Shown piece by piece: positions 25,991 through 34,473 of a stretch of DNA of 64,000 bases. Where the stretch lies: assembly GCF_029625295.1 (NCBI RefSeq), contig NZ_CP121112.1, positions 1,922,001-1,986,000 of the forward strand. Direction: 5' to 3'. Numbering within the stretch: the first letter of the stretch is position 1; the number at the start of each line of letters is the position of its first letter. The position numbers and the translations under genes were made by a program. The notes beneath the pieces were generated by a model, which saw only the letters and a program-made list of their open reading frames with translations, had not been told where the DNA came from and searched no databases. This DNA is from Flavobacterium gyeonganense (GTDB taxonomy: Bacteria > Bacteroidota > Bacteroidia > Flavobacteriales > Flavobacteriaceae).

Positions 25991-26932
25991 TTAGTTGATG
26001 CTGTTTAGCATGTCGGCAATTTCATCTAATCTTGGTGTTAAGATGATTTCGATTCGACGGTTTTTAGCTTTTCCTTCAGGAGTAGCATTACTTGCTAAAG
26101 GAGAAAATTCGCTACGCCCTGCAGCAGTTAATTTTTGTTTATTGATTTTAGCATTTTCACTTAAAATAGCTACAATAGCAGTCGCTCTTTTAGTAGATAA
26201 ATCCCAGTTGTTTGCGATTGGTCCTGAACCTGCATAAGGATCATCATCAGTATGTCCTTCAATCAAAACAGAAAGATCAGGGTTGTCGCCCAATACTTTT
26301 CCTAACTCTACAACCGCTTTTCTGCCTTCAGAACCCACTGCCCAGCTTCCTGAATTGAAAAGTAATTTGTTTTCCATGGAAACATACACTTTTCCGTTTT
26401 TCTGCTCTACTGTAAGTCCTTTCCCTTCGAAACCATTTAAAGCTTTAGATAATGTTTCTTTTAGCTTTCTCATTGCCTCTTCTTTTGCAGCAATCATAGC
26501 TTCAAGTTCATTCAGACGACTTGCGGTTTTATCTAAACGAGCCTGCTCTTCAGCCAGTTTTTTTGATTTAGCTTCTAATTCAGCCAGCAAATCACGGTTT
26601 TTATTCATGTTTTTCTCTAACGCATCGTTACTATTTTTCTCCAGTGCATTATAAGAATCCTGTAAAACTTTGAATTTATTCTGTGCCGCGGCAAGATCAG
26701 CTTTTTGTTTTGCTAAATCATCTTTTGCACTTGCTAAGTCCTTCGTTAATTTATCACGGTCTAATTCTAACTGACTTTTTGCTTTTTTTAATTCGCTGTT
26801 TTCATCAGCAATAGAACGGTTTTCTTTTTTTAAGTCTGAATATTTTGTTTCAAGGTCGTTGTAGATTTTTTTGGAAACACAAGACGTTGAAAGTGCCAGA
26901 ACAAGCAATCCAAGTGAGGCTTTTTTAATCAT
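25991..26932 (-). CDS. OmpA-family lipoprotein with coiled coil
   Basis: The 313-residue protein has a lipoprotein signal (KKASLGLLVLALSTSC, Cys18) and a long heptad-rich coiled coil (about 25-165, rich in K, E, A, L with repeats such as LxxxKxxLAxA). An OmpA C-terminal domain follows, with GHTDDDPYAG, NWDLSTKRATAIV and AKNRRIEIILTP. It would tether the outer membrane to peptidoglycan through the Asp/Arg pair of the OmpA fold (D in NWDLS, R in NRRIE). It stands alone with convergent neighbours. Confidence 0.92.
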   Translation of the reverse strand: MIKKASLGLLVLALSTSCVSKKIYNDLETKYSDLKKENRSIADENSELKKAKSQLELDRDKLTKDLASAKDDLAKQKADLAAAQNKFKVLQDSYNALEKNSNDALEKNMNKNRDLLAELEAKSKKLAEEQARLDKTASRLNELEAMIAAKEEAMRKLKETLSKALNGFEGKGLTVEQKNGKVYVSMENKLLFNSGSWAVGSEGRKAVVELGKVLGDNPDLSVLIEGHTDDDPYAGSGPIANNWDLSTKRATAIVAILSENAKINKQKLTAAGRSEFSPLASNATPEGKAKNRRIEIILTPRLDEIADMLNSIN

Positions 26933-26992
26933 TTTTATGGTATTTATAATTAGGTTATTATTCTTTAAATGTGCTTTTTACCGTGATGTCTT

Positions 26993-27070
26993 AGCCCTGA
27001 TTGAAACGTAAATCCTTTGTAGTTTTTCTTTAAAACCACAAAGATTGCAGTGGAAAGCAGGAATTAGCTC
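26993..27070. repeat. Structured dispersed element F4, copy 1
   Basis: An outer stem AGCCCTG pairs with CAGG and GCT (a 5-base bulge between). An inner stem AATCCTTTGTAGTTTT pairs with AAAACCACAAAGATT, one C bulged. The other copy near 47.7 kb keeps both stems with different bases, including CCTG/CAGG here against CCCG/CGGG there. The element lies between two minus-strand genes and has no ORF. Either strand could be the functional one. Confidence 0.6.
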
Positions 27071-27136
27071 CTTAAACTTTACTAACCAATCATTGAACTT
27101 AGAACCCGCCTTTGTGTAACAATAACAATACCAGAA

Positions 27137-27898
27137 TTACTCGATTTCGACTAAAACCGGACAATGATCTGAATGTATGGCATCCGGAAGAATAACGGCA
27201 CGTCTCAACCTATGCTCTAAAGGCTGGCTTACCAGATTGTAATCGATACGCCAGCCTTTGTTATTTCCTCTGGCTCCTGCGCGGTAACTCCACCACGTAT
27301 AATGATGCGGATCTTTGTTGAAATGGCGGAAACTATCGATAAAACCGGATTTCATAAATCCGTCAAGCCAGGCGCGTTCCTGAGGTAAAAATCCTGAAAC
27401 GGTTTTGTTTCGAACCGGATCGTGAATATCAATCGCTTCGTGACAAATATTGTAATCTCCGCAAATTATGATATTAGGAATGGTTAATTTTAACTCATTT
27501 ATGTAGTTTTGAAAATCATCCATAAACATAAATTTATGGTCTAATCTTTCGATATTCGTTCCTGATGGCAGATACAGGCTCATTACAGACACATCATCAA
27601 AATCGGCACGCAGATTACGGCCTTCAAAATCCATGTGTTGAATTCCGGTTCCGTAAACAACCTGATTAGGTTCTATTTTAGATAAAATGGCTACACCACT
27701 ATATCCCTTTTTAGTTGCCGGATAATAATATTGATAGGGATAGCCTGCAGCTGTAATCTCTTCTGTTGGAATTTGCTCTTGTGTAGCCTTAATTTCCTGA
27801 AGACAAATTACATCAGGATTGGCCTGCTGAAGCCAGTTAATAAAGCCTTTTGAAATAGCAGCGCGTATTCCGTTTACGTTATAAGAAATAATTTTCAT
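27137..27898 (-). CDS. xth: Exodeoxyribonuclease III (AP endonuclease)
   Basis: A base-excision repair enzyme cutting at abasic sites and degrading 3' ends. The 253-residue protein shows MKIISYNVNGIRAA, the metal-binding Glu in CLQEIKATQEQ, GDYNICHEAIDI (Asp-x-Asn), WRIDYNLVS, and the catalytic SDHCPVLVEIE end. This is the ExoIII/Xth form with the FxxWWSYR region (YTWWSYRAGA). It is divergent from the acyltransferase gene. Confidence 0.95.
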   Translation of the reverse strand: MKIISYNVNGIRAAISKGFINWLQQANPDVICLQEIKATQEQIPTEEITAAGYPYQYYYPATKKGYSGVAILSKIEPNQVVYGTGIQHMDFEGRNLRADFDDVSVMSLYLPSGTNIERLDHKFMFMDDFQNYINELKLTIPNIIICGDYNICHEAIDIHDPVRNKTVSGFLPQERAWLDGFMKSGFIDSFRHFNKDPHHYTWWSYRAGARGNNKGWRIDYNLVSQPLEHRLRRAVILPDAIHSDHCPVLVEIE

Positions 27899-27975
27899 TG
27901 GATTTTTTTAGAATTTCAAAAGTAATAAAAATGCTGAAAGTTTACATAACAAACGCTAAAAGTAGAGTTTTTTGT

Positions 27976-27983
27976 TATCTTTG
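27976..27983 (+). promoter_or_regulatory. Putative -7 element of the double acyltransferase gene
   Basis: TATCTTTG matches TAnnTTTG, 29 bases before the ATG. No good TTG box is seen at standard spacing. Confidence 0.45.
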
Positions 27984-28012
27984 TTCGCTGTTCTAATAAA
28001 TTAAAAAAGTAC

Positions 28013-29821
28013 ATGGGTTTAGTTACCGCGAAAGAAGTTGCAAAGGCAATAAATGTTGACAAGTACGGAGTTTTCGGTACTTTTTCAGGCTGGATTCTCA
28101 TGAAGGTTCTTAAAATATCCACCCTCAATAAAATTTACGATCACAATAAACATTTAGAAGATGTTGCTTTTTTAAACGGTATTTTGGATGAGATGGAGAT
28201 CAAATTCGAAATTCCTGAAGAAGATTTAAAGCGTCTGCCTAAAGATGGTGCTTACATTACGATTTCAAATCATCCGCTTGGAGGAATTGATGGTATTTTA
28301 CTTTTGAAACTGATGCTTGAAAGAGAGCCTAATTTCAAGATTATCGCCAACTTCTTATTACACAGAATTATCCCGATGAAAAAATACATTATGCCGGTTA
28401 ATCCTTTTGAAAATCATAAGGATGCAAAATCGAGTGTAATAGGCATTAAAGAAACTTTACGTCATTTAAGCGACGGAAAACCTTTGGGAATTTTCCCTGC
28501 CGGCGAAGTTTCGACTTACAAAGACGGAAAACTCGTAGTTGACAAACCATGGGAAGAAGGCGCTATCAAACTGATCCGAAAAGCAAAAGTTCCGGTTGTA
28601 CCGATTTATTTTCATGCTAAGAACAGTAAATTATTCTATTGGCTTTCTAAAATTGATGATACTTTACGTACAGCAAAATTACCATCAGAACTTCTTACAC
28701 AAAAAGACCGTGTAATAAAGGTTCGTATTGGAAAACCAATTTCGGTAAACGAACAAAATGAAATCGAATCGTTCGAAGAATACTCTGAGTTTTTAAGAAA
28801 GAAAACTTACATGCTGGCTAATCCTTTCGAAAAGGAACATAAATTACTGGATACATCTAATTTAAAAATTACGAAAGCGCCTAAAAAGATTGTTACTGCT
28901 GCTAATGAAGCAAAAATGATTGATGAAGTTCAGGCTTTAAGAAATAGTGACTGTCGTTTATTGCAAAGTAAAAATTATGAGGTCTTTTTTGCCACAGCAA
29001 AATCAATTCCGAATATTTTACATGAAATTGGACGTTTACGTGAAATTACTTTCCGTGAGGTTGGCGAAGGAACGAATGAATCTATCGACTTAGACCAGTT
29101 TGACCAGTATTATCATCACATGTTTTTATGGGATGAGGATACTAAAAAAATTGCCGGCGCCTACCGAATGGGATTAGGTTCTGAAATTTATCCAAAATAT
29201 GGGCTCGAAGGTTTTTATCTTAATGACCTTTTTAGATTTGAACCTGAACTGCACGACATGATGCATAATTCCATAGAAATGGGCCGTGCTTTTATCATCA
29301 AAGATTATCAGCAAAAACCGATGCCTCTATTTTTATTGTGGAAAGGAATTATTCATACGACCTTGCGTTACCCAGAACACAAATATTTGCTGGGCGGAGT
29401 AAGCATCAGTAACCAGTTCTCTGACTTCTCAAAATCGTTAATGATTGAGTTTATGAAGTCCAATTACTATGATCCGTATATCGCGCAGTATATCCATCCG
29501 AAAAAGGCTTATAAGGTAAAGCTGAAAGATGCTGACAAAGACTTTATTTTTGATGAAGCGGAATCAGACCTGAATAAATTTGACAAAATTATTGATGAAC
29601 TGGAACCTGGAAATTTACGTTTACCTGTTCTGATTAAAAAGTACATCAAACAAAATGCACGTGTAGTGGCATTTAATGTAGATCCTCTGTTCAATAACGC
29701 TGTAGACGGCTTAATGTACATAAGGATTGCAGATATTCCGGAAAGTACAATGAAACCAGTTATCGAAGAGTTTCAGATCGAACTGGAACGAAAATTATCT
29801 GAAAAAGAAGATATTAGCTAA
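28013..29821 (+). CDS. OlsF/GlsF-like bifunctional acyltransferase (aminolipid synthesis)
   Basis: The 602-residue protein fuses two domains. The N-terminal half (about 1-290) is PlsC-like, with SNHPLGGIDG (histidine and aspartate separated by five residues rather than the usual four) and FPAGEVSTYKDGK. The C-terminal half (about 310-600) is an OlsB-like N-acyltransferase (ILHEIGRLREITFREVGEG, IAGAYRMGLG, EMGRAFI). This order matches OlsF-type enzymes, which N-acylate ornithine or glycine and then O-acylate the product to make phosphorus-free membrane lipids; Flavobacterium homologues of that family are known. The amino-acid substrate cannot be told from the sequence. It has its own promoter-like site and terminator. 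Confidence 0.82.
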   Translation: MGLVTAKEVAKAINVDKYGVFGTFSGWILMKVLKISTLNKIYDHNKHLEDVAFLNGILDEMEIKFEIPEEDLKRLPKDGAYITISNHPLGGIDGILLLKLMLEREPNFKIIANFLLHRIIPMKKYIMPVNPFENHKDAKSSVIGIKETLRHLSDGKPLGIFPAGEVSTYKDGKLVVDKPWEEGAIKLIRKAKVPVVPIYFHAKNSKLFYWLSKIDDTLRTAKLPSELLTQKDRVIKVRIGKPISVNEQNEIESFEEYSEFLRKKTYMLANPFEKEHKLLDTSNLKITKAPKKIVTAANEAKMIDEVQALRNSDCRLLQSKNYEVFFATAKSIPNILHEIGRLREITFREVGEGTNESIDLDQFDQYYHHMFLWDEDTKKIAGAYRMGLGSEIYPKYGLEGFYLNDLFRFEPELHDMMHNSIEMGRAFIIKDYQQKPMPLFLLWKGIIHTTLRYPEHKYLLGGVSISNQFSDFSKSLMIEFMKSNYYDPYIAQYIHPKKAYKVKLKDADKDFIFDEAESDLNKFDKIIDELEPGNLRLPVLIKKYIKQNARVVAFNVDPLFNNAVDGLMYIRIADIPESTMKPVIEEFQIELERKLSEKEDIS

Positions 29822-29840
29822 GAAAAACCTATAAAAAAGA

Positions 29841-29870
29841 AAACCCATTTCGCTTGAAATGGGTTTTTTT
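29841..29870 (+). terminator. Terminator after the double acyltransferase
   Basis: AAACCCATTTC / GAAATGGGTTT with a GCTT loop and seven T. The A-rich left flank also makes it usable for the convergent TM2 gene. Confidence 0.92.
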
Positions 29871-29875
29871 ATATT

Positions 29876-30157
29876 TTAGAACCAGCCTTTTTTACCAACC
29901 TGATAGGTCTGATAAAAGTCTTCGTCTGTTTTAGTCAGGTAGATAATTCCTTCAACGAAACCAATTAAGCTTCCCATTCCACAAGTAACTAAAGTTACTA
30001 CTAATTGAATTATTCCTTCCTGTGTATAGCCTAAAACGAATTTATGCACACCAAATCCTCCTAATACGATACCAAGGACTCCTGCTAGAACTTTTTTATT
30101 TTCTTCTCTACGAGCTGGAGGATTATTCCAGTCTTCTGTTGGTCTTTTAGTTTCCAT
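29876..30157 (-). CDS. TM2 domain membrane protein
   Basis: The 93-residue protein has a soluble polar start (about 22 residues) and two membrane segments with the TM2 signature: KVLAGVLGIVLGGFGVHKFVLG, then IIQLVVTLVTCGMGSLIGFVEGIIYL. The G-x-x-G-x-H-x-F-Y/V-L-G turn is clear. It ends GKKGWF. TM2 proteins are small and of uncertain function. It follows the DUF805 gene after 16 bases, so the two small membrane proteins form a pair. Confidence 0.92.
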   Translation of the reverse strand: METKRPTEDWNNPPARREENKKVLAGVLGIVLGGFGVHKFVLGYTQEGIIQLVVTLVTCGMGSLIGFVEGIIYLTKTDEDFYQTYQVGKKGWF

Positions 30158-30173
30158 TTTTATAATTATTTAA

Positions 30174-30545
30174 TTATCCTTCAACGTTTCCAATTTCGTT
30201 GATTTCATTAAAATCATTTTTTGGATCTGGACCATATTCATTAGAACCTTTTTCTCCTTCTGTACATGCCAAAATCAAATTATAAATTGGTATAAGAATG
30301 TACCATCCGCTTTTTCCAACATCATGCATTCTTCTAATAGCAACTGCTATTGAAGGAATTAATACAGCTAAGCTATAAAGATTGGCAGCAAGTCCTAGAG
30401 TTGGTGAAATAAAGCCCAGAACGAAGCCTAAAACTATACTAATAATAACATTTAATAAAGCAAAGTACCAATATTCGCTTCTTCTTGCACGACCGTTAAA
30501 ATTCGCATAGTTTTCAAAAACTACCTTTTTGTACCATTCAATCAT
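30174..30545 (-). CDS. DUF805 membrane protein
   Basis: The 123-residue protein has the DUF805 hallmarks: FENYANFNGRARRSEYWYF at the start, then two to three membrane segments, with AIRRMHDVGKSGWYILIP in the middle and EGEKGSNEYGPDPK near the end. DUF805 members are small inner-membrane proteins without a settled function. It is the first gene of a pair with the TM2 protein. The 206 bases upstream are AT-rich and show no clear element. Confidence 0.93.
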   Translation of the reverse strand: MIEWYKKVVFENYANFNGRARRSEYWYFALLNVIISIVLGFVLGFISPTLGLAANLYSLAVLIPSIAVAIRRMHDVGKSGWYILIPIYNLILACTEGEKGSNEYGPDPKNDFNEINEIGNVEG

Positions 30546-30751
30546 AATAAAATCAAATTAATTGTTAATTCCTACTCTTTGGATTTTCGGTTACTCCAGT
30601 TTTAAAAAAATTATTTAGATTCATTCTCTAAAAAACAGAAACAATATTATTAAAAATTAATATAGAAAACTAATTATCCCGATTAAATTTAGAAGAAAAA
30701 ACTCGTTATTAAAACTTTAAAAAGCCAGAAGCTAATAAATTTAGGGATTAA

Positions 30752-31699
30752 TCATTTTGCATAAATTGCTTTTATCTTATCTACAATAACCTGAGCCAGA
30801 CGTTCATGGCTTTCAAATGTCCATCCGGCTATATGAGGTGTAAGAATGACCTTTCTTCCATCAAGTAAATACTGAAAAGCTTCGGGTGTATTTTTATCCT
30901 GAAAAAGTGTTTCAAAAGATAATTTTTCATATTCCAAAACATCCAGACCTGCTCCTAAAACTTTCTCAGCCTTCATTGCTTCCACTAAATCTGCAGTAAC
31001 GATGTTTTTACCGCGTGAAGTATTTATAATCCAAATTGGTTTTGCAAATGCATTAATAAAATTCAGGTCGATCATTTTGTCTGTATCCGGTGTCCATGGA
31101 ATATGTAGACTTAAAACATCTGTTTTTTGCTGTAATTCCTCTAACGAAACTTGTCTTGCATTTTCATCACCCATATTATCAGCAATGTCATAGCACAAGA
31201 CTTCAACATCAAAACCCCTTAATTTTTTAGCAAAGGCTTTTCCCATGTTTCCGTATCCTATAATCCCAACCGTTTTCCCGTCAAGTTCATGACCACGGTT
31301 GCTTTCCCTGTTCCATGCTCCTGATCGGATTTCACTATCTGCCTGATTTAGTTTATTAAAAAGGGATAAAATCATTCCTAAAGTATGTTCTGCAACAGCG
31401 TTGCAATTACCTTCCGGAGCGGCAATAAGATTGATATCTTTCTCTAGTGCGTAATCACAGTCGATACTCTCAAGACCCGCACCAACTCTGGCAATAAACT
31501 GCATATTGGCAGCTTTATCAATAAACTGTTTGTCGATTTTAAAACGGCTTCGAATTACAATTCCGTTATAATCCTGAATTTTAGCTTCGATTTCTTCTTT
31601 TGAAGAGGTAAAATCGGCATGGTTTTTAAAACCCGCTTCTTCTAATTGCTTCCAAAGAATGGGATGATTACTGTCAATATGTAGAATTTTTATACTCAT
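30752..31699 (-). CDS. D-2-hydroxyacid dehydrogenase (phosphoglycerate dehydrogenase-like)
   Basis: The 315-residue NAD-dependent enzyme has the Rossmann motif VGIIGYGNMGKAF, the substrate-binding Arg in INTSRGKNIV, a Glu in LEYEKLSFE, and the catalytic His in LTPHIAGWTFES. It has no ACT or other regulatory domain, so if it is a 3-phosphoglycerate dehydrogenase it is the short type. The family covers several substrates (glycerate, phosphoglycerate, lactate-type), and neighbours do not decide. It stands alone, divergent from nhaA. Confidence 0.85.
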   Translation of the reverse strand: MSIKILHIDSNHPILWKQLEEAGFKNHADFTSSKEEIEAKIQDYNGIVIRSRFKIDKQFIDKAANMQFIARVGAGLESIDCDYALEKDINLIAAPEGNCNAVAEHTLGMILSLFNKLNQADSEIRSGAWNRESNRGHELDGKTVGIIGYGNMGKAFAKKLRGFDVEVLCYDIADNMGDENARQVSLEELQQKTDVLSLHIPWTPDTDKMIDLNFINAFAKPIWIINTSRGKNIVTADLVEAMKAEKVLGAGLDVLEYEKLSFETLFQDKNTPEAFQYLLDGRKVILTPHIAGWTFESHERLAQVIVDKIKAIYAK

Positions 31700-31800
31700 A
31701 TTTTAAAATTTAGATGAACAAAAATACAGTTTATTCTTTTATTTAGTAATCTGCACAGACCAAACAAAACACTATATCTTTTTATTGGATTAATTTTTTT

Positions 31801-31808
31801 TAACTTTG
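31801..31808 (+). promoter_or_regulatory. Putative -7 element of nhaA
   Basis: TAACTTTG matches TAnnTTTG and predicts a leader of about 50 bases. The nearest TTG upstream is only 13 bases away, short for the consensus. Confidence 0.4.
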
Positions 31809-31862
31809 AAAAACAACATTGCCGATACTTCAGAAACATTTTAATACACATAAACTGCTAAA

Positions 31863-33005
31863 ATGAAATTGACCAAGACCTTTAACGCCTTTTTTGAAAA
31901 CGAAAAATCAAGTGGACTGTTGTTGTTATTTGTGACTGTTCTTTCACTTACAATTGCTAATTTATCATCTAGCACAGAATACATTGCTTTTTGGGAAAAA
32001 GATCTGGGCGGACATTCCATCACACACTGGATTAATGACGGATTAATGACAATATTTTTTTTACTGATTGGATTGGAACTGGAGCGTGAAATATACCATG
32101 GTGAATTATCCAGCATAAAAAATGCGTCATTACCAATAATAGCAGCATTTGGAGGAATGTTAATTCCTGCGGCATTATTTTTGGCTTTAAATTACGGAAC
32201 TGAAACACAAAACGGAGCAGGAATACCAATGGCCACAGATATTGCATTTGCAATCGGAATTTTATCGCTTTTAGGAAATAAAGTCCCTGTATCATTAAAG
32301 GTGTTCTTAACAGCATTGGCAGTCATTGATGATTTGGGAGCCATAATAGTTATTGCTATTTTTTATACCTCTACTATAGCTTTTTTTAATCTTGGAATAG
32401 CACTTGGAATCTGGATTCTCTTATTTATTTTGAATCGAATGAAAATCCATAATCTAATTCCTTATTTGATTGGGGGATTTATTATGTGGTATTTTATGCT
32501 TAGTTCTGGAGTACACGCCACCATTACAGGGGTAATCCTAGCTTTCGTAATTCCCTTTGGGGATGGAAGCGAAAAAACATCATCGTACAAGTTACAGCAT
32601 TTTCTACACAAACCTGTTGCCTTTTTTATATTACCCTTATTTGCTGTTGCCAATACATGTATTATTATAGAGTCTGATTGGCATCAAGGCATCAACCACC
32701 CCAATACCTTTGGTATCATTTTAGGATTGGTTGTTGGAAAACCTTTGGGCATCCTACTCTTTTCTTTTATTGGAGTAAACTCTGGCCTATGTGTTTTACC
32801 CAAAAAATTAAAATGGACTCATATTCTGGGTGCCGGAATGTTGGGCGGCATTGGTTTTACGATGTCTATCTTCATTACATTTTTAGCATTTAAAGATCCT
32901 GAAACCATTATTTTTTCGAAAATAGCCATTCTGATTGCATCACTGCTTTCAGGGATTTTTGGATTTATTTATTTGAAATACATTTTAGCGCAAAAAAACA
33001 CTTAG
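31863..33005 (+). CDS. nhaA: Na+/H+ antiporter NhaA
   Basis: NhaA exports Na+ in exchange for H+. The 380-residue protein shows 11-12 hydrophobic segments, the adjacent ion-binding aspartates Asp156-Asp157 in LAVIDDLGAI, MATDIAFAIGIL, and LGAGMLGGIGFTMSIF near the end. The length is normal. A lipoprotein-like frame begins two bases after the stop, so the two are likely one transcript. Confidence 0.95.
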   Translation: MKLTKTFNAFFENEKSSGLLLLFVTVLSLTIANLSSSTEYIAFWEKDLGGHSITHWINDGLMTIFFLLIGLELEREIYHGELSSIKNASLPIIAAFGGMLIPAALFLALNYGTETQNGAGIPMATDIAFAIGILSLLGNKVPVSLKVFLTALAVIDDLGAIIVIAIFYTSTIAFFNLGIALGIWILLFILNRMKIHNLIPYLIGGFIMWYFMLSSGVHATITGVILAFVIPFGDGSEKTSSYKLQHFLHKPVAFFILPLFAVANTCIIIESDWHQGINHPNTFGIILGLVVGKPLGILLFSFIGVNSGLCVLPKKLKWTHILGAGMLGGIGFTMSIFITFLAFKDPETIIFSKIAILIASLLSGIFGFIYLKYILAQKNT

Positions 33006-33033
33006 TTATGAAATTAAAAAAACTCCTTTCCTG

Positions 33034-33534
33034 TTGTTTTCATTTTCAGTATTGATAATTTTTGCGTGCGAAAACAAAAAAGAGATATCAATTCCGGTTA
33101 AAAACAACAATGGCACTATTGCAACACTTGAAACAATTAAAAATGAGGAATCAATAGTGGGAATTTATCAAGGCGATGAATGTGGTATTTCTGTAGAAAT
33201 AGCAAAAGCCAGTAATGGTTATTCCTATGTATTAAAAACGAATAACCGAAAATTAACAGGCAAGGCCACTTTCTCTACTAATGAATCAGGAGAAAAATAT
33301 TTGGTTTTAGAAGGTATTGAATGGGATGAATACGAAGGGGATATCAGTCATCAAGATGAAACAGATACTATTTCGGATCCTAAAAAGATAAACAAAGAAT
33401 TAGAAATACCAATCGGAATCGGTTTTGCTTATAAAAAAGATACCCTAACCCTGCAGAATTATGGAAATGCTATGAATTACTACACCAAACTTGGAGAATG
33501 TGATGCAAAATATATTGAATTGGTTAAAAAGTAA
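33034..33534 (+). CDS. Putative lipoprotein with a disrupted start (frame broken at an A7 tract)
   Basis: The open frame reads from a TTG as FSFSVLIIFACENKKE, a lipobox-like end of a signal peptide without the needed basic start. An ATG at 33008, two bases after nhaA, gives MKLKK but in another frame that stops after 15 codons. Adding one A to the seven-A run at 33016-33022 joins them into MKLKKTPFLLFSFSVLIIFAC, a perfect lipoprotein signal. The rest (about 150 residues, with ETDTISDPKK and IGIGFAYKKDTLT) matches no family I recognise. Possible causes: sequencing error, phase variation by slippage, or early decay. Confidence 0.65.
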   Translation: MFSFSVLIIFACENKKEISIPVKNNNGTIATLETIKNEESIVGIYQGDECGISVEIAKASNGYSYVLKTNNRKLTGKATFSTNESGEKYLVLEGIEWDEYEGDISHQDETDTISDPKKINKELEIPIGIGFAYKKDTLTLQNYGNAMNYYTKLGECDAKYIELVKK

Positions 33535-33571
33535 ATTCCAAATCCCAACAGAAAATTGGAATTTGGAATTT
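33533..33571. terminator. Hairpin of family F1 between convergent genes
   Basis: AAATTCCAAATCCCAA pairs with TTGGAATTTGGAATTT (one mismatch in 16) around a 7-base loop. It begins within the last codons of the lipoprotein-like frame and separates it from proC. Its arms are almost those of the atpD-atpC hairpin. There is no T-run on either side, so termination is less certain than the hairpin itself. Confidence 0.65.
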
Positions 33572-33588
33572 CAGGAAATTTGATATTT

Positions 33589-34374
33589 TTATTTTAAAAG
33601 TCCTTTAATCTGTTTCAAAGAAGTTTTGATTCCTTTGATCAAAGACGAACTGAAACCATTGTGTTCCATTTCATTAAGACCTACGATTGTACATCCCTGA
33701 GGCGTAGTAACACGGTCGATTAATTGTTCAGGATGAACTTTTTCCTCTAATAACATTTTTGCGGCTCCTTTTGCAGTTTGTGCAGCAATGGCCAAAGCCG
33801 TCTGAGAATCAAATCCAATTTCGATTCCTGCCTGCATTGAAGCACGGATATATCTTAAAGCATAAGCCGTACCACAGGCGCCTAAAACAGTCGCTGCGTC
33901 CATTAGTTTCTCATCAATTACGGGAGCAGTTCCTAAGTCGTGAAACAAATCTACAATTGGTAAAGCTTTTTCCTTATCTTTTTCAGGAAATGAAATACAA
34001 GTCGCTGACTCACCAAACTGAGCTGCTATATTCGGCATGATTCTCACAACCGGAAATTCATTATTCGTTTTTGACTGAAGCATTTCCAAAGACAAACCAC
34101 TTACTGCAGATGCTATAGTTTTTCCTGAAATTACTGGTAAAATCTCTGCCAGAACAGTATCTACCTGATACGGTTTTACAGTCAGAATAACCACATCGGC
34201 TTCCTGAATATTATGCTTATTATCAGATGAAACTGTAATTCCTAATTCTGTTAAATACTGAATACTCGCAGTATTTCTTCTGGTAACAGTAACCTCATTG
34301 TTTTTAGAAAATTTGGCAATCCCAACGGCAACAGAAACCCCGAGGTTTCCTCCTCCAATAATATGTACTTTCAT
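33589..34374 (-). CDS. proC: Pyrroline-5-carboxylate reductase
   Basis: ProC makes L-proline from pyrroline-5-carboxylate. The 261-residue protein has the nucleotide-binding MKVHIIGGGNLGVSVAVG, VVILTVKPYQVD, the VVRIMPNIAA block, and the ProC signature region LIDRVTTPQGCTIVGLNEME. Length is at the normal size. It stands alone on the minus strand, with a repeat-derived stretch upstream (family F3 words). Confidence 0.95.
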   Translation of the reverse strand: MKVHIIGGGNLGVSVAVGIAKFSKNNEVTVTRRNTASIQYLTELGITVSSDNKHNIQEADVVILTVKPYQVDTVLAEILPVISGKTIASAVSGLSLEMLQSKTNNEFPVVRIMPNIAAQFGESATCISFPEKDKEKALPIVDLFHDLGTAPVIDEKLMDAATVLGACGTAYALRYIRASMQAGIEIGFDSQTALAIAAQTAKGAAKMLLEEKVHPEQLIDRVTTPQGCTIVGLNEMEHNGFSSSLIKGIKTSLKQIKGLLK

Positions 34375-34473
34375 GCTTATTTATTGCTGATTAATAGCGT
34401 GTTTTTTTAAGCCACAAATTACACAGATTTTTAAGATCTTAAATCACTGCAAGCTGTTAATTTGTTGGAAAAA

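Noticed and set aside
26283..26654. 123-codon plus-strand frame opposite the OmpA-like lipoprotein
   Set aside because: It is Ser/Phe-rich and mirrors the Lys/Glu coiled coil of the real gene on the other strand.
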